A stretch of DNA of 64,000 bases from Solibaculum mannosilyticum (GCF_015140235.1 NZ_AP023321.1:1664501-1728500); one strand, 5' to 3'. Shown: positions 15,744 to 24,948, counted from the first letter of the stretch. The notes: generated from the sequence alone by a model not told the origin. Made by a program: numbers and translations.

Positions 15744-15917
15744 ATGAATCAAAACACATGTGATTTAAACAAACTTCTTCAACAAGATCAAAATGCCAAT
15801 CAGTTTTTCTGCTCCCTGCCCGAATACGTCCAAGAGACCATCCGGGAACGGGGACAAAATATCCATTGCGCCGATGACCTCCATCGGTATGCGGAAAACC
15901 TGCTGGAATGCATCTGA
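15744..15917 (+). CDS. Small protein, tandem family member 2
   Basis: A 57-residue protein with the same core as the upstream gene (FFCSLPEYVQETIRERGQ, IHCADDLHRYAENLLE). GAGGTGATCA lies 7 bases before ATG 15744; an adjacent ATG at 15741 is less well spaced. It carries three Cys residues the first copy lacks. A strong terminator follows. Function unknown. Confidence 0.65.
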   Translation: MNQNTCDLNKLLQQDQNANQFFCSLPEYVQETIRERGQNIHCADDLHRYAENLLECI

Positions 15918-15938
15918 CCGTCCACCGATGTAAAAATA

Positions 15939-15985
15939 AAAAGAGAGACGTCCAAAGGATTTTTCCTCTGGGCGTCTCTCTTTTT
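15939..15985 (+). terminator. Terminator of the tandem small-protein genes
   Basis: Long stem AAAAAGAGAGACGTCC/GGGCGTCTCTCTTTTT. Confidence 0.85.
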
Positions 15986-16147
15986 GGTGGTTATGAATAT
16001 GTCGCTTGCCATTGTGGCTGAGGCAGGAATACAGCTCCTGATTTCATATTTTATCACAGCCTATATTAAAATGGTAAAAAAATTCCCTGGATAAAATTAG
16101 GATACTGTAATTTTCGACGTCCAATATACATGAAATTTCCAGCCAAA

Positions 16148-16194
16148 AACAAAGCCGTCGGAAAAGGCAATAGACTTTCCCGACGGCTTCCTCA
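16148..16194 (-). terminator. Terminator of the Bfd-like gene
   Basis: Stem GAAGCCGTCGGGAAA/TTTTCCGACGGCTTT read leftward, followed by GTTTTTGG. Between 15986 and this hairpin I see nothing else. Confidence 0.75.
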
Positions 16195-16230
16195 TAAGCT
16201 TTATTACAAATGTTACAAGGCAGGAGTTAC

Positions 16231-16437
16231 TTACTGAACGTTGTACATGATTTTTGAAATAATGTCAAAAATCTCATCGTGACAACCGCCGCAGCCGGTG
16301 GAACATCCAGTTTGCTTCTGTACATCTGCAAAAGCATGTTCTACATCTTCCATACGGCCGGAATTGTGCAAAACCCGTTCAATATCCAAAAGCGAAACTT
16401 GTTTGCATTTGCAAATCATTTTGTTTTCTGAGACCAT
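16231..16437 (-). CDS. Bfd-like [2Fe-2S]-binding protein
   Basis: A 68-residue protein with the four-Cys pattern of the BFD-like domain: CKC near residue 9-11 and CSTGCGGC about 34 residues later. Such domains bind a [2Fe-2S] cluster and act as small ferredoxins or as domains of nitrite reductase and NifU-like proteins. AGGGAGG precedes ATG 16437. It is a single-gene unit and its partner is not evident from the neighbourhood. Confidence 0.82.
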   Translation of the reverse strand: MVSENKMICKCKQVSLLDIERVLHNSGRMEDVEHAFADVQKQTGCSTGCGGCHDEIFDIISKIMYNVQ

Positions 16438-16770
16438 TTTAAATTCCTCCCTAGCCCATATTACCAAATATGAAATGGACGTCCTACTGTAGAACCCTGA
16501 TCGTTCAATTGTCCTTATGGTATTGGTTCAAAAAACAAGTGCTTTTTCATGGGTTCTAGTTTAAAAAAATAATAGCACAAATTCCCCTCCAGGTCAAGCA
16601 AGCTTTCCCTTCCCTTGCCGGTAAAAACCACCCGGAGGAATCTTTCAATCCGCCTTGACAGACGGCCTTTCATCGTGGATAATAAAATCATAATCGTATA
16701 TTTTTTCACTCTCTTAAGCCAAAGCGGCTATTTTCTATAACATATCAGTCAGAGATAGGGCGGTGTTTTC
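16438..16770. other. Intergenic stretch without a supported gene
   Basis: An open frame on the minus strand (16515-16709) has no ribosome binding site and no family resemblance. The stretch should hold promoters for the two divergent flanking genes, but I found no clear match. Confidence 0.5.
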
Positions 16771-17115
16771 ATGGTAACCGAATGTTGGGCCATTATTATT
16801 GTGATTTTTTGTATTTCCTTTATCTTCTTGCGGTCAGGCCGCGGCGCTTATGCCCTCAGCGTTCTCCCTTTGGCTATCTTCCCCGCCTTCCATCTGATGG
16901 GACGCGTGGTATCCCGCACCATTGCCGCCCACTCTTCTCTGAACCAGTCTCTTCTTCAAGTGGGAATCGATGTGTCTGGATTAGCCATTGCCTGTATCCT
17001 TATGGGGTTTGCATCGCAAAAAATTAACAATCGCCGCCAGCGGTTGGCTCTGCTGATCATCTCCGCCGGATTTACCCTCATTCTCTCTTGGATCTTATTG
17101 TTCGAGGTGCTGTGA
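16771..17115 (+). CDS. Small integral membrane protein, unknown function
   Basis: A 114-residue protein with three or four hydrophobic segments (about 5-20, 27-45, 65-82 and 92-112) separated by short basic loops. GGGCGG lies about 9 bases before the ATG. The next gene begins two bases after its stop, so the pair is co-transcribed and probably translationally coupled with an Smr-domain gene. No named family recognised. Confidence 0.75.
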   Translation: MVTECWAIIIVIFCISFIFLRSGRGAYALSVLPLAIFPAFHLMGRVVSRTIAAHSSLNQSLLQVGIDVSGLAIACILMGFASQKINNRRQRLALLIISAGFTLILSWILLFEVL

Positions 17116-17116
17116 T

Positions 17117-17410
17117 ATGATCAATCGGATGGACCGGGTCAAACGTTACGGTTTGGATCTTTCTGTGGATATCCACGGTATGCGCGCCTACGCCGCCCGA
17201 TGTCTTTTGGTACAGCTTCTCCCTCTTGCCGCCCGGGACCGGGATGCAAAAGTGCTTATTGTTATACATGGTTTTCATTCAGGAACGGTGCTCCGGGATA
17301 TGGTCCGCAAGGAGCTTAAGAGCCCTTTTATCAAGGAAAGACGTCCTGGAATGACCGATGGACAGACCATTCTTGTGCTAAATAAGAAAAAACAAGGTCC
17401 ATATCTGTAA
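17117..17410 (+). CDS. Smr-domain protein
   Basis: A 97-residue protein consisting almost only of an Smr (small MutS-related) domain: DIHGM corresponds to the LDLHG motif, and VLIVIHGFHSGTVLRDMV to the H-G-x-G loop and following helix. Smr domains bind or nick nucleic acids in MutS2 and related proteins. The TGxG loop is altered to HGFHSG. It follows the membrane-protein gene by one base. Confidence 0.8.
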   Translation: MINRMDRVKRYGLDLSVDIHGMRAYAARCLLVQLLPLAARDRDAKVLIVIHGFHSGTVLRDMVRKELKSPFIKERRPGMTDGQTILVLNKKKQGPYL

Positions 17411-17455
17411 GATATTGACCAAGTGCACTAAGATGAATATTTTTTCAAAAAACCC

Positions 17456-17484
17456 TTGATTTTATTCGTATATGGCTGTATAAT
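17456..17484 (+). promoter_or_regulatory. Promoter of the amino acid ABC importer
   Basis: TTGATT and a perfect TATAAT with a 17-base spacer, about 55 bases before the gene start. Confidence 0.8.
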
Positions 17485-17544
17485 AACAACCAGTCAATAC
17501 AGATTCATGCATTGCAATTTAAAAATCCTTTGGGAGGGTCTCTT

Positions 17545-18408
17545 ATGAAAAAAGTTTCCAAATTGTTTGCGTTTTTGCTGGCAGGCGTTATGACCTTGAG
17601 CTTGGCAAGCTGCGGTAGCGATGATTCTTCTTCCGGCGCTGCCTCCAAGGCTTCTCAGGCTGCTGCCGGTTCCTCCGCTGCTGCTTCTGACAGCGAGAAT
17701 CCTGAAGTTGCCCGTATCCAAAAGGCCGGCGTTTTGAAGGTCTCCACTGAGGCTGGTTTTGAGCCTTTTGAATATGTGGACGGCGACAAAGTTGTGGGCA
17801 TCGACATGGATATCGCCCAGTACATGGCTGACAAATGGGGCGTCGAGCTGGAAGTTAAAGATATGAACTTCGACACCGCTTTGGCCGAGGTTGCCACCGG
17901 CAATTCCGATATGGCTCTGGCCGGTGTTTCCAAGACGGAAGAACGCGATCAGAATATGGATTTCTCTGATCCTTACTTCTCCTCCAATCAGGTTATCGTT
18001 GTTAAGGCTGATAACAATGATATCACAGGCAAAGCTGACCTGGAAGATAAAACCATTGGCGTCCAGAGCGGCACCACTGGCGATATCCTGGCTGTGGAAA
18101 CCGTCGGTGATACAGACAAGATTAAGCGTTATGACAAATACGCAGTGGCTTTGCAGGATATGAAAAACGGCCAGATTGACTGCGTCATTATGGACTCTTA
18201 TCCCGCTCAGAAGGCTTTGGCCCAAAATGAAGGTGAAATTAAGATCCTGGATGAAGCCATGGGTGCTGATGAATACTGTGTAGCGGTCAGTGAAGGCAAT
18301 GCCGATCTCCAGAAGGCTGTCAATGAGGTCCTGAAGGAAATGAAGGACAGCGGCAAACTGGAAGAGATCTTTAACAATTACAAGTCCTCTTTGGAAGGCG
18401 ACGAATAA
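17545..18408 (+). CDS. Amino acid ABC transporter substrate-binding lipoprotein
   Basis: A 287-residue lipoprotein: signal peptide with lipobox LASC at about residue 20, an Ala/Ser linker, then a periplasmic-binding fold of the polar amino acid family (family 3). Characteristic segments are VLKVSTEAGFEPFEYVDG, VVGIDMDIAQYMAD and MALAGVSKTEERDQNMDFS, with the ligand-binding Arg in the last. GGGAGGG precedes ATG 17545. Permease and ATPase genes follow. The ligand cannot be fixed from sequence; cystine, glutamine and arginine importers look alike. Confidence 0.93.
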   Translation: MKKVSKLFAFLLAGVMTLSLASCGSDDSSSGAASKASQAAAGSSAAASDSENPEVARIQKAGVLKVSTEAGFEPFEYVDGDKVVGIDMDIAQYMADKWGVELEVKDMNFDTALAEVATGNSDMALAGVSKTEERDQNMDFSDPYFSSNQVIVVKADNNDITGKADLEDKTIGVQSGTTGDILAVETVGDTDKIKRYDKYAVALQDMKNGQIDCVIMDSYPAQKALAQNEGEIKILDEAMGADEYCVAVSEGNADLQKAVNEVLKEMKDSGKLEEIFNNYKSSLEGDE

Positions 18409-18447
18409 TGCTGTCTTAAGCAAAAACAATTTGATACTAGGTTGTTC

Positions 18448-18484
18448 AACAGCCGGCCTCCCTTTTTATGGCCGGCTGTTTTCC
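18448..18484 (+). terminator. Hairpin between binding-protein and permease genes
   Basis: Stem AACAGCCGGCC/GGCCGGCTGTT with a short TTTTCC tail. Such intercistronic hairpins often keep binding-protein mRNA more abundant than the downstream transporter message. Confidence 0.7.
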
Positions 18485-18566
18485 TAGGTTTTGGGTTAAA
18501 ATGCAAAAAGGGTGGGGGCCCTTAAGATAAAATAAATATCATTATGTTGTGAGGAGGAACGATGGG

Positions 18567-19283
18567 ATGCCGATTTTACCTGCAGCCCAGTCACTTTGGG
18601 ATCAAATTTACCAAAATGTGTTTGCCGATGGCCGGTTTATGTCTTACATAAAAGGTCTGGGAGTCACACTACAAATCACGATTTGTGCATGTATCCTTGG
18701 CATTGTGATCGGTTTAATAGTCGCTATTATCAAAGTCAGTCGAGAAAGTTCAAAATCACCTATTTTAAAAGTTCTCAACAAAGTCTGCGATGTTTACCTC
18801 TCTATTTTCCGCGGTACCCCAGTTATGGTCCAATTGCTGATTTTCAGCCTTGTCATCTTTGGCAAAGCGCCGATTCCGAAAGAATGGGTCTGTGTAATAG
18901 CCTTCGGTATCAATTCCGGTGCTTATGTATCTGAAACAATCCGGGCTGGTATCTTGGCTGTAGACGTCGGACAAATGGAGGCTGGACGTTCTTTAGGCCT
19001 TACTACCATCACTACCTATCGTTATATTATCCTCCCCCAAGCTCTCAAAAACATTTTACCGGCTCTATGCAATGAATTTATCGCCCTACTGAAAGAAACC
19101 GCTATCGTCTCAACCATTGCTGTTGTGGACCTGACTAAGGCTGCCAATCAGATTCTTTCCCGCACCTTTAATGCTTTCGTCCCGTTGATTACAGCTGCTT
19201 TGTTCTACTGGGTTATTGTTACAATTATGAACTTCTTCATCAAGCGTCTGGAAAGGAGGCTGCGTCAAAGTGATAAACGTTAA
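18567..19283 (+). CDS. Amino acid ABC transporter permease
   Basis: A 238-residue His/Glu/Gln/Arg-type permease. Four to five hydrophobic segments are visible, with the conserved [10 protein letters not shown] segment and the coupling EAA loop [31 protein letters not shown] 8 bases before ATG 18567 decides the start. It overlaps the ATPase gene by 14 bases. Confidence 0.93.
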   Translation: MPILPAAQSLWDQIYQNVFADGRFMSYIKGLGVTLQITICACILGIVIGLIVAIIKVSRESSKSPILKVLNKVCDVYLSIFRGTPVMVQLLIFSLVIFGKAPIPKEWVCVIAFGINSGAYVSETIRAGILAVDVGQMEAGRSLGLTTITTYRYIILPQALKNILPALCNEFIALLKETAIVSTIAVVDLTKAANQILSRTFNAFVPLITAALFYWVIVTIMNFFIKRLERRLRQSDKR

Positions 19284-19992
19284 AGATCTTCGCAAATCCT
19301 TTGGCGATCATGAAGTGCTGTGCGGTATCAATCAGCACATTGAAAAAGGCGAAAAAGTGGTTGTAGTCGGCCCTTCCGGCTCGGGTAAATCCACCTTTTT
19401 GCGTTGCCTCAATTTGCTGGAGACTCCTACTTCCGGTGAAATCTGGTTTGAAGGCAATTTGATCACTGATCCGAAAACCAACATCAATCAATTGCGCCAG
19501 AAGATGGGGATGGTATTCCAGCACTTCAATCTCTTCCCCCATCTCACTATCTTGGATAATATCACATTGGCCCCTATCAAATTAAAACTCCAGACACCCG
19601 ATGAGGCAAAGGAAAACGGATTAAAGCTCTTAAAACGCGTTGGCCTTTCGGACAAGGCCGATACTTATCCGGCCCGCATCTCCGGAGGTCAGAAACAGCG
19701 TATCGCCATTGTGCGCTCCCTGGCTATGAACCCGGACGTCATGTTGTTTGACGAACCCACATCAGCCTTGGATCCGGAAATGGTCGGCGAAGTTCTGGAG
19801 GTCATGAAGGAGTTGGCCGAAGAGGGAATGACCATGGTGGTTGTCACCCACGAGATGGGGTTCGCCCGGGAAGTTGCCAACCGCGTCCTCTTTATGGATG
19901 AGGGAAATGTCGTGGAAGAAGCTCCTCCTCAGCAGTTTTTCCAGAATCCCCAGCATTCAAGATCCCAAGAGTTCCTTTCTAAAGTTTTATAA
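19270..19992 (+). CDS. Amino acid ABC transporter ATP-binding protein
   Basis: A 240-residue ATPase of the GlnQ/HisP type with Walker [11 protein letters not shown] loop FQHFNLFPH, signature ISGGQKQRI, Walker [15 protein letters not shown] and VVTHEM. The start is GTG at 19270, inside the permease gene, preceded by AAAGGAGG. It closes the three-gene importer operon, ahead of a strong terminator. Confidence 0.96.
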   Translation: MINVKDLRKSFGDHEVLCGINQHIEKGEKVVVVGPSGSGKSTFLRCLNLLETPTSGEIWFEGNLITDPKTNINQLRQKMGMVFQHFNLFPHLTILDNITLAPIKLKLQTPDEAKENGLKLLKRVGLSDKADTYPARISGGQKQRIAIVRSLAMNPDVMLFDEPTSALDPEMVGEVLEVMKELAEEGMTMVVVTHEMGFAREVANRVLFMDEGNVVEEAPPQQFFQNPQHSRSQEFLSKVL

Positions 19993-19998
19993 GTTCCC

Positions 19999-20041
19999 AA
20001 AAAAAGAGGTTCTTTCCGACTGAGAAAGAACCTCTTTTTTG
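19999..20041. terminator. Bidirectional terminator
   Basis: Stem AAAAAGAGGTTCTTT/AAAGAACCTCTTTTT between the importer operon and the convergent thpR gene. Confidence 0.9.
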
Positions 20042-20053
20042 TCATCTATTTAA

Positions 20054-20596
20054 TTATGCTTCTCCACAGAAGGATGCTATGTGGAGTGGGATATATCGGT
20101 ATCGTCCAGTGGAAACATCCCTCCGGCTTTCAAACAGCGTAATGCCATCAGCCGGTATGGTTAAAGGATCTAATTTTGGCAAATCGGTTGACCAATCGGC
20201 ATCCCGAGCCATCGTGATATGGGGACGGTACGGTTTTGTATCCTTTTTAAACTCCTGCCTCTCTAAACAGTCTTCCAGTTGACCTTGTACATCCAGCAGG
20301 GCTTTGCACGGCTCAAGGCCCAGCCAGAGCACTTCTCCTCCCCTTCCCTTAGCAAAGCTGCCGGGAGAAGCGGTGCACAAGGAAAACGGTGCGCATGTCG
20401 CAGCTGCTTGATCAGCTGCTTTTTTTGCCTTCATAAGCTGGGAAGGCGGCGTTTCTCCCAGGAAATGAAGGGTTAGATGAAGGGTATCCCGACGTACAAA
20501 TCGTCCTGTTGTCCCTATACTGCGCAAATCAGACTGATACCGCATCAGGGCGCTTTTGATCTCCTCAGGGAAATCGATGGCATAAAACAGTCTCAT
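20054..20596 (-). CDS. thpR: RNA 2',3'-cyclic phosphodiesterase (LigT/ThpR family)
   Basis: A 180-residue 2H phosphoesterase with both catalytic motifs: HLTLHF near residue 42 and HITMAR near 130. Family members hydrolyse 2',3'-cyclic phosphates at RNA ends. The ATG at 20596 overlaps the stop of the upstream Dabb gene as ATGA, which decides the start over 20605 and implies coupled translation. It is the last gene of the leftward glucan-metabolism unit. Confidence 0.9.
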   Translation of the reverse strand: MRLFYAIDFPEEIKSALMRYQSDLRSIGTTGRFVRRDTLHLTLHFLGETPPSQLMKAKKAADQAAATCAPFSLCTASPGSFAKGRGGEVLWLGLEPCKALLDVQGQLEDCLERQEFKKDTKPYRPHITMARDADWSTDLPKLDPLTIPADGITLFESRRDVSTGRYRYIPLHIASFCGEA

Positions 20597-20889
20597 ACTT
20601 CGCAATCGGCTGCCGCCCGATCAATCGTCACTTGATGGACAAAATCCTTGACCGCGACATGATCCGGATGGTTCTGGTAAACAGCCAGGGCCTCTTTGGA
20701 CTCCAATTCCGATACCAGTACAACGTCAAACTTACCTCCCGGCATGACAAAGTTCACTTCGGCTTTGGTCAATCCCGGAACCACTCCCACCAGTGCTTCC
20801 AGCTTCTCCTTAATGGTCTGGGCTGCCTCTTCTTTTGTCATCCCATTGACTTCATCGGCCAATTTCCAAAATACAATATGTCTTACCAT
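20593..20889 (-). CDS. Dabb-family stress-responsive alpha/beta-barrel protein
   Basis: A 98-residue protein with the typical Dabb opening MVRHIVFWKL, central FDVVLVSELES strand and HPDHVAVKDFV near the end. These dimeric ferredoxin-like proteins are found as stress proteins and occasionally as enzymes. AAAGGAGAGG sits before ATG 20889; the frame extends further upstream without another site. It lies between glgP and thpR. Confidence 0.9.
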   Translation of the reverse strand: MVRHIVFWKLADEVNGMTKEEAAQTIKEKLEALVGVVPGLTKAEVNFVMPGGKFDVVLVSELESKEALAVYQNHPDHVAVKDFVHQVTIDRAAADCEV

Positions 20890-20929
20890 TTTAACCTCTC
20901 CTTTGTTTTTTGTAAGGTTTTGTTTTCCC

Positions 20930-22570
20930 TTATTTACTCGCCTTTTTCTCAGCCGTATTTTCCTCTGGCTTTTGGCTGTACATAAGGTCATAATACTCAT
21001 GTACCATCCGTGCCGCAGAAAAACGATCGGTCGCCATAGAGATGGAAGCGCGCATCATTTTAGCCCATTTTTCCTTGTCCTCATAGTAAGTGGGGATGAC
21101 CTCGGTGAGCAGTACCTTGTACAGAGACTCCCGATCCAATTCGTCCTGATCTTCCCCTTCGTAACCGTCGCCGATCTGCCAGCCATTGGCACCGTGTTCG
21201 CAGCCTTCCGGCCACCACCCGTCCAGCACGCTCAGATTGAGAACGCCGTTCATGGCCGCCTTCATGCCGGAAGTGCCTGATGCTTCCATGGGACGTCTGG
21301 GATTGTTGAGCCATACGTCGCATCCTCGGGTGAGAAGCGCGCCCACTGTCATATCATAGTCCTGGACAAAGACGATGGATTCCGGATACTTTTGGGACAT
21401 GGCATAGTATTCGGCCACAATATCTTTGCCGGTAAGGTCGTTGGGATGGGCTTTGCCGGAGAAAATGATTTGGAGTTTCCCCTCCTTCAGCAGAGGTTCC
21501 ACCACCTCCATACGGCCAAAAATCAAGTTTCCACGTTTATATGGCGCCGCCCTTCGGGCAAAACCGATGGTCAGGACGTCTTCCTTGAGACGAACACCAT
21601 TCCGCCGCTCAATTTCATCGATCATTTTTCTCTTGGCTTCCCCGTGAGCGGCCATCAGGTCCCCTTCTTCCCGATACGCACTGTACACCTGAGCATCCTG
21701 CCACGTCCCATTGTGAACGCCGTTGGTAATGGCTAAAATGGGAGCGGCGTCCTCCACCTTTGCCCACATTTTCCGCGCTGTCTCACCGTGCAGCTGCGCG
21801 ACGCCATTGGCCATATAGCTCATGCGCAGGCTGGCCACCGTCATATTAAACGGATCGCCTCCCAAGTCTATGATATCTTCTTTGTCCAGCCCATTATATG
21901 CCCCCATGTACTGGAGCAGGTCATGGGAGTGAACTTCATTTCCAGCTTCCACAGGGGTATGGGTGGTAAATACGATGGAGCGGCGCACCGATTCCCTGGC
22001 CTCTTGGAAGGTAATACCGTCCTTTTCCATCTCCCGGCGGATGAGCTCCAAGCCGGCAAAAGCGGGATGACTGTCGTTGAAATGATAGAGATCGGGTTTC
22101 ATATGCAGGGCCTCCAGAGCGCGGATACCGCCGATTCCCAAGATCATCTCCTGAGCGATGCGTTCCTCATTGAACCAGCCGTAAAGCTGGCCGGTGAGGA
22201 GGCTGTCGTTGTTATCGGGAAGGTTGGTATCCAACAGGTAAAGAGGCACATTTCCAAAGCAGTCGCACAGCCATACTTTGGCCCGCACTTCCCGGCCGCG
22301 GATTTCCACCGACACCTCCACTCCGGTATCCTTTAAGAAATCATACCGGTATTCCGGGAAGCAATCCATGGGACGGCCGTTTTCATGGATCACCTGGCGA
22401 TCATACCCCTGGCGCCACAGGATCCCGACGCCCACCATAGGCATTTCCAAATCATGGGCCGCTTTTAGAATATCTCCTGCCAGGATACCCAGCCCGCCGG
22501 AATAAATTTTAAAGGATGGGTCTAAACCATACTCCATGCAGAAATAGGCGCACAACGGCTTTTTACTCAT
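20930..22570 (-). CDS. glgP: Alpha-glucan (glycogen/maltodextrin) phosphorylase, short form
   Basis: A 546-residue GT35 phosphorylase of the short class known from Thermotoga and archaea, clearly shorter than the roughly 800-residue classical enzymes. It releases glucose 1-phosphate from alpha-1,4-glucans with pyridoxal phosphate. Visible motifs: KIYSGGLGILAGD near the N terminus, FTTHTPVEAGNE, FARRAAPYKR, and the cofactor region PMEASGTSGMKAAMNG whose last Lys should bind PLP. GGAGGAAATGAG precedes the ATG, which overlaps the stop of the upstream GH13 gene by four bases; the two enzymes probably act together on stored or imported glucan. Confidence 0.95.
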   Translation of the reverse strand: MSKKPLCAYFCMEYGLDPSFKIYSGGLGILAGDILKAAHDLEMPMVGVGILWRQGYDRQVIHENGRPMDCFPEYRYDFLKDTGVEVSVEIRGREVRAKVWLCDCFGNVPLYLLDTNLPDNNDSLLTGQLYGWFNEERIAQEMILGIGGIRALEALHMKPDLYHFNDSHPAFAGLELIRREMEKDGITFQEARESVRRSIVFTTHTPVEAGNEVHSHDLLQYMGAYNGLDKEDIIDLGGDPFNMTVASLRMSYMANGVAQLHGETARKMWAKVEDAAPILAITNGVHNGTWQDAQVYSAYREEGDLMAAHGEAKRKMIDEIERRNGVRLKEDVLTIGFARRAAPYKRGNLIFGRMEVVEPLLKEGKLQIIFSGKAHPNDLTGKDIVAEYYAMSQKYPESIVFVQDYDMTVGALLTRGCDVWLNNPRRPMEASGTSGMKAAMNGVLNLSVLDGWWPEGCEHGANGWQIGDGYEGEDQDELDRESLYKVLLTEVIPTYYEDKEKWAKMMRASISMATDRFSAARMVHEYYDLMYSQKPEENTAEKKASK

Positions 22571-24510
22571 CTCATTTCCTCCTTCGACTCCAATAAAACA
22601 AATCCAAATTTCTGGAGTTCTCCACTTTTATCTTGCCCTTCTAAGCTGAAACCATCACTGGCTATCACCTCAAAGGACCTTATCCCCTTTAAGCTGCCAT
22701 CAAAAATCTTAGAGAAATCCACTTGTCTCGTTTCAGCCCCTCGGTTGACAACTGCCGCCAACGCTTTCCCCTCTTTTTGATAGTAAAGTACAGTCAGCTC
22801 TCCATCCCGGTCCAGCGTATCCCAGTCAAAGGCATCCTTATCCTGTATCCAAGAACCGTATCGACGACGCAAATCAATGATCTCGGTCATCCACCGGACG
22901 CGCTCCTCGATGCCAGGATTTAACCAGTCAAACCGGACCCTGTCGAAAAAAGCCAGTTTGCCATACATGGGATGATCGGGCGGCAACACAAAGCGTCCTG
23001 TTTCATCGTTGCAAAGCCCTAGGTTCATGGGCTGAATTTCTCCCAATTCCTGTCCATTGTTGATGAGCAGGACATTATTGGGCAGCAATGATAACATACG
23101 AAAAATAGCCTTTGCCTGCCCCTCCCCGCCGGCCATAAGAGGGGCACGGGGAGTATCGGCCATCTCGACGGCTGCGGTCACCGGCAGTACTGACTGAAGT
23201 CCTTTTGCAACACGATGGTTTACACGGTTGGACGGCGTATTTTTCCAAATCTCCCACAAGTCCCCGGTGATAAAATGATTGCCGTCCTGAGCCGCACGGG
23301 GGGCATTCTCCGGGGAAAATTCCTCCGACCACAGCAGGAAATCCGGTTTGCACGCCTTGATCCGGCGGACAATTTCCCGATAAAGGGGAGCCGGCAACGC
23401 ATGTCCCATATCGATGCGCGCCCCATCCAGTCCATATCGGGTGATATAATGGGGAATGACGCCGGCAATGGTATCCCAAAGCTGGCGGTTGGGATTCCCT
23501 CCCTCAAACACGCTGCATTTTACCCCGTCCTGCGCCAGAAAAGGCGGCAGTTCCTGAGCCGGTAAATTGCGTTGCGCCGCCGGGCTGGGATCAAAATAAA
23601 ACTTTAAATAGGTAATGTCGGTCCAGGGAGGCTGCGGATCGTTGATGGTATCGGCAAACCCGGTGAGGGTACAAATCCCCAACCGGTCAATGCATACATC
23701 TAAAACGCCTTTCCCCTGCTGATCGGCCTCTTCCACTATCCGGCGCCACTGCTGCTCCTCAGGCGGCTCTACAAAGCACTCGATAAACTTTGCCATGTCC
23801 GGAGACTGGTAAAGGGCATCCACATTGTCTGCGCTCACCACTTGATGTCCCGCCCCCGGAATACCCGGCGCTTGTAGCTCGTCCCGATCATCCGCCTTGA
23901 TCCAGTAAAACCAATCGGGATGCTCCCGGATCATCACATTATCCCTGGCCGCGGTACGAAATACAAAGTCCAACGCCACCCGCATTCCCAGGCGATGGCA
24001 CGCCTCCACAAAAGCGGCAAACTGTTCTTCCGGCGTAATCTGCGGGATCAATCGGTCTCCCAGCTCCGGATCTAAGGATAAAATATCCTGGATGCAGTAG
24101 GGGCTGGGAAGCTCTCCCTTGCCGAAGGCATGGCTGGATAAAAAAATGGGCAGAAGATAGACAAGATCCACGCCCATCTGCTTGAGCCTCGGCAAAAGGG
24201 CGATACACTTGAGCAAAGTGCCGCTTTCCAACTCCCCATCGCTTGTGTGGTTCCACGCAGTGAAAGCCCGGGGCATCATGGAATACATGACGCTCCCCTC
24301 TACAGAAGCTTCTGCTTGCCTTTTGGGATCCTGCAAAATCTTCTTCAAACAGTCACTGTAGTAGCGTCTGGGATCCACGATCACTTCACCGGGACGGTTT
24401 TCATCTTTTCGGCAGGACGTGGACAAATAATTCCACCAGGCTGGGATATAATACTCTTCTCCCTGCTGGATCTTGTCCACCGCTCTTTGTATGGTCTCAA
24501 GCGGAGTCAC
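22567..24510 (-). CDS. GH13-family protein with atypical catalytic-region residues (GlgE-like traits)
   Basis: A 647-residue protein with a TIM-barrel amylase core (about 85-530) and a C-terminal beta domain. GH13 region II is present (GARIDMGHALP, nucleophile Asp) and region III gives the acid/base Glu (LLWSEEF). Region I reads ALDFVFRTAARD and EHPDWF, lacking the usual Asn-His pair, as in GlgE-type maltosyltransferases; region IV reads ADTPRAP, with Ala for His before the Asp. This suggests transferase or unusual hydrolase activity. GTG 24510 follows GAGGCGG. It overlaps glgP by four bases, so its product or substrate is probably shared with the phosphorylase. Confidence 0.8.
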   Translation of the reverse strand: MTPLETIQRAVDKIQQGEEYYIPAWWNYLSTSCRKDENRPGEVIVDPRRYYSDCLKKILQDPKRQAEASVEGSVMYSMMPRAFTAWNHTSDGELESGTLLKCIALLPRLKQMGVDLVYLLPIFLSSHAFGKGELPSPYCIQDILSLDPELGDRLIPQITPEEQFAAFVEACHRLGMRVALDFVFRTAARDNVMIREHPDWFYWIKADDRDELQAPGIPGAGHQVVSADNVDALYQSPDMAKFIECFVEPPEEQQWRRIVEEADQQGKGVLDVCIDRLGICTLTGFADTINDPQPPWTDITYLKFYFDPSPAAQRNLPAQELPPFLAQDGVKCSVFEGGNPNRQLWDTIAGVIPHYITRYGLDGARIDMGHALPAPLYREIVRRIKACKPDFLLWSEEFSPENAPRAAQDGNHFITGDLWEIWKNTPSNRVNHRVAKGLQSVLPVTAAVEMADTPRAPLMAGGEGQAKAIFRMLSLLPNNVLLINNGQELGEIQPMNLGLCNDETGRFVLPPDHPMYGKLAFFDRVRFDWLNPGIEERVRWMTEIIDLRRRYGSWIQDKDAFDWDTLDRDGELTVLYYQKEGKALAAVVNRGAETRQVDFSKIFDGSLKGIRSFEVIASDGFSLEGQDKSGELQKFGFVLLESKEEMR

Positions 24511-24666
24511 TGGTCCGCCTCGCTTTCTCTCAAAGAATAATTTTCAGGTACCATTTATTATAAGCCTTCCCATGCCGTTTGACAACCGCTTTTCCCTGCC
24601 GATTGACACCGTCCCTCAACCTTGGTAAAATAAAAGAAAACAATCGGGTAAAGGAGGCTTTTTTCT

Positions 24667-24948
24667 ATGAGTTCAATTGTTGTCAAGGATATCACCCGCC
24701 AGGAGGCGGAGGAGCGGGGCATTTTTAAGTGGAGTACTTGGGGATGCGGCGTCTCCACCTTCGATTGGAGTTATGACGAATCGGAAACCGCTTATCTCCT
24801 GGAGGGCGAAGTGGAAGTCACAGCCAATGGGGAAACGGTACGGTTCGGCGCCGGTCAGTTGGTTTACTTCCCCGCCGGCCTGGACTGCGTTTGGTCGGTG
24901 AAAAAGCCTGTGCGCAAGCATTATAAATTCGGTCTTCCTCAAGAATAA
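24667..24948 (+). CDS. Cupin-domain protein (DUF861/EutQ-like)
   Basis: A 93-residue single cupin with the pattern of DUF861: WGCGVSTFDWSYDESETAYLLEGEVEV, then GAGQLVYFPAGLDCVWSV. AAAGGAGG precedes the ATG. Related small cupins resemble (S)-ureidoglycine aminohydrolase and EutQ, but a domain this small cannot be assigned a substrate. The next gene follows after about 45 bases. Confidence 0.88.
   Translation: MSSIVVKDITRQEAEERGIFKWSTWGCGVSTFDWSYDESETAYLLEGEVEVTANGETVRFGAGQLVYFPAGLDCVWSVKKPVRKHYKFGLPQE

Noticed and set aside
16515-16709. Small basic open frame on - upstream of the Bfd-like gene
   Set aside because: No ribosome binding site, no homology I know, and an unusual Arg/Leu/Phe composition.
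17494-18429. Open frame of 311 codons on - opposite the amino acid binding protein
   Set aside because: Antisense to a well-supported lipoprotein gene whose codon bias keeps the opposite frame open; no ribosome binding site or domain.
20696-21280. Open frame on + opposite Dabb and glgP
   Set aside because: Antisense to two clear genes and without a start site or family pattern.
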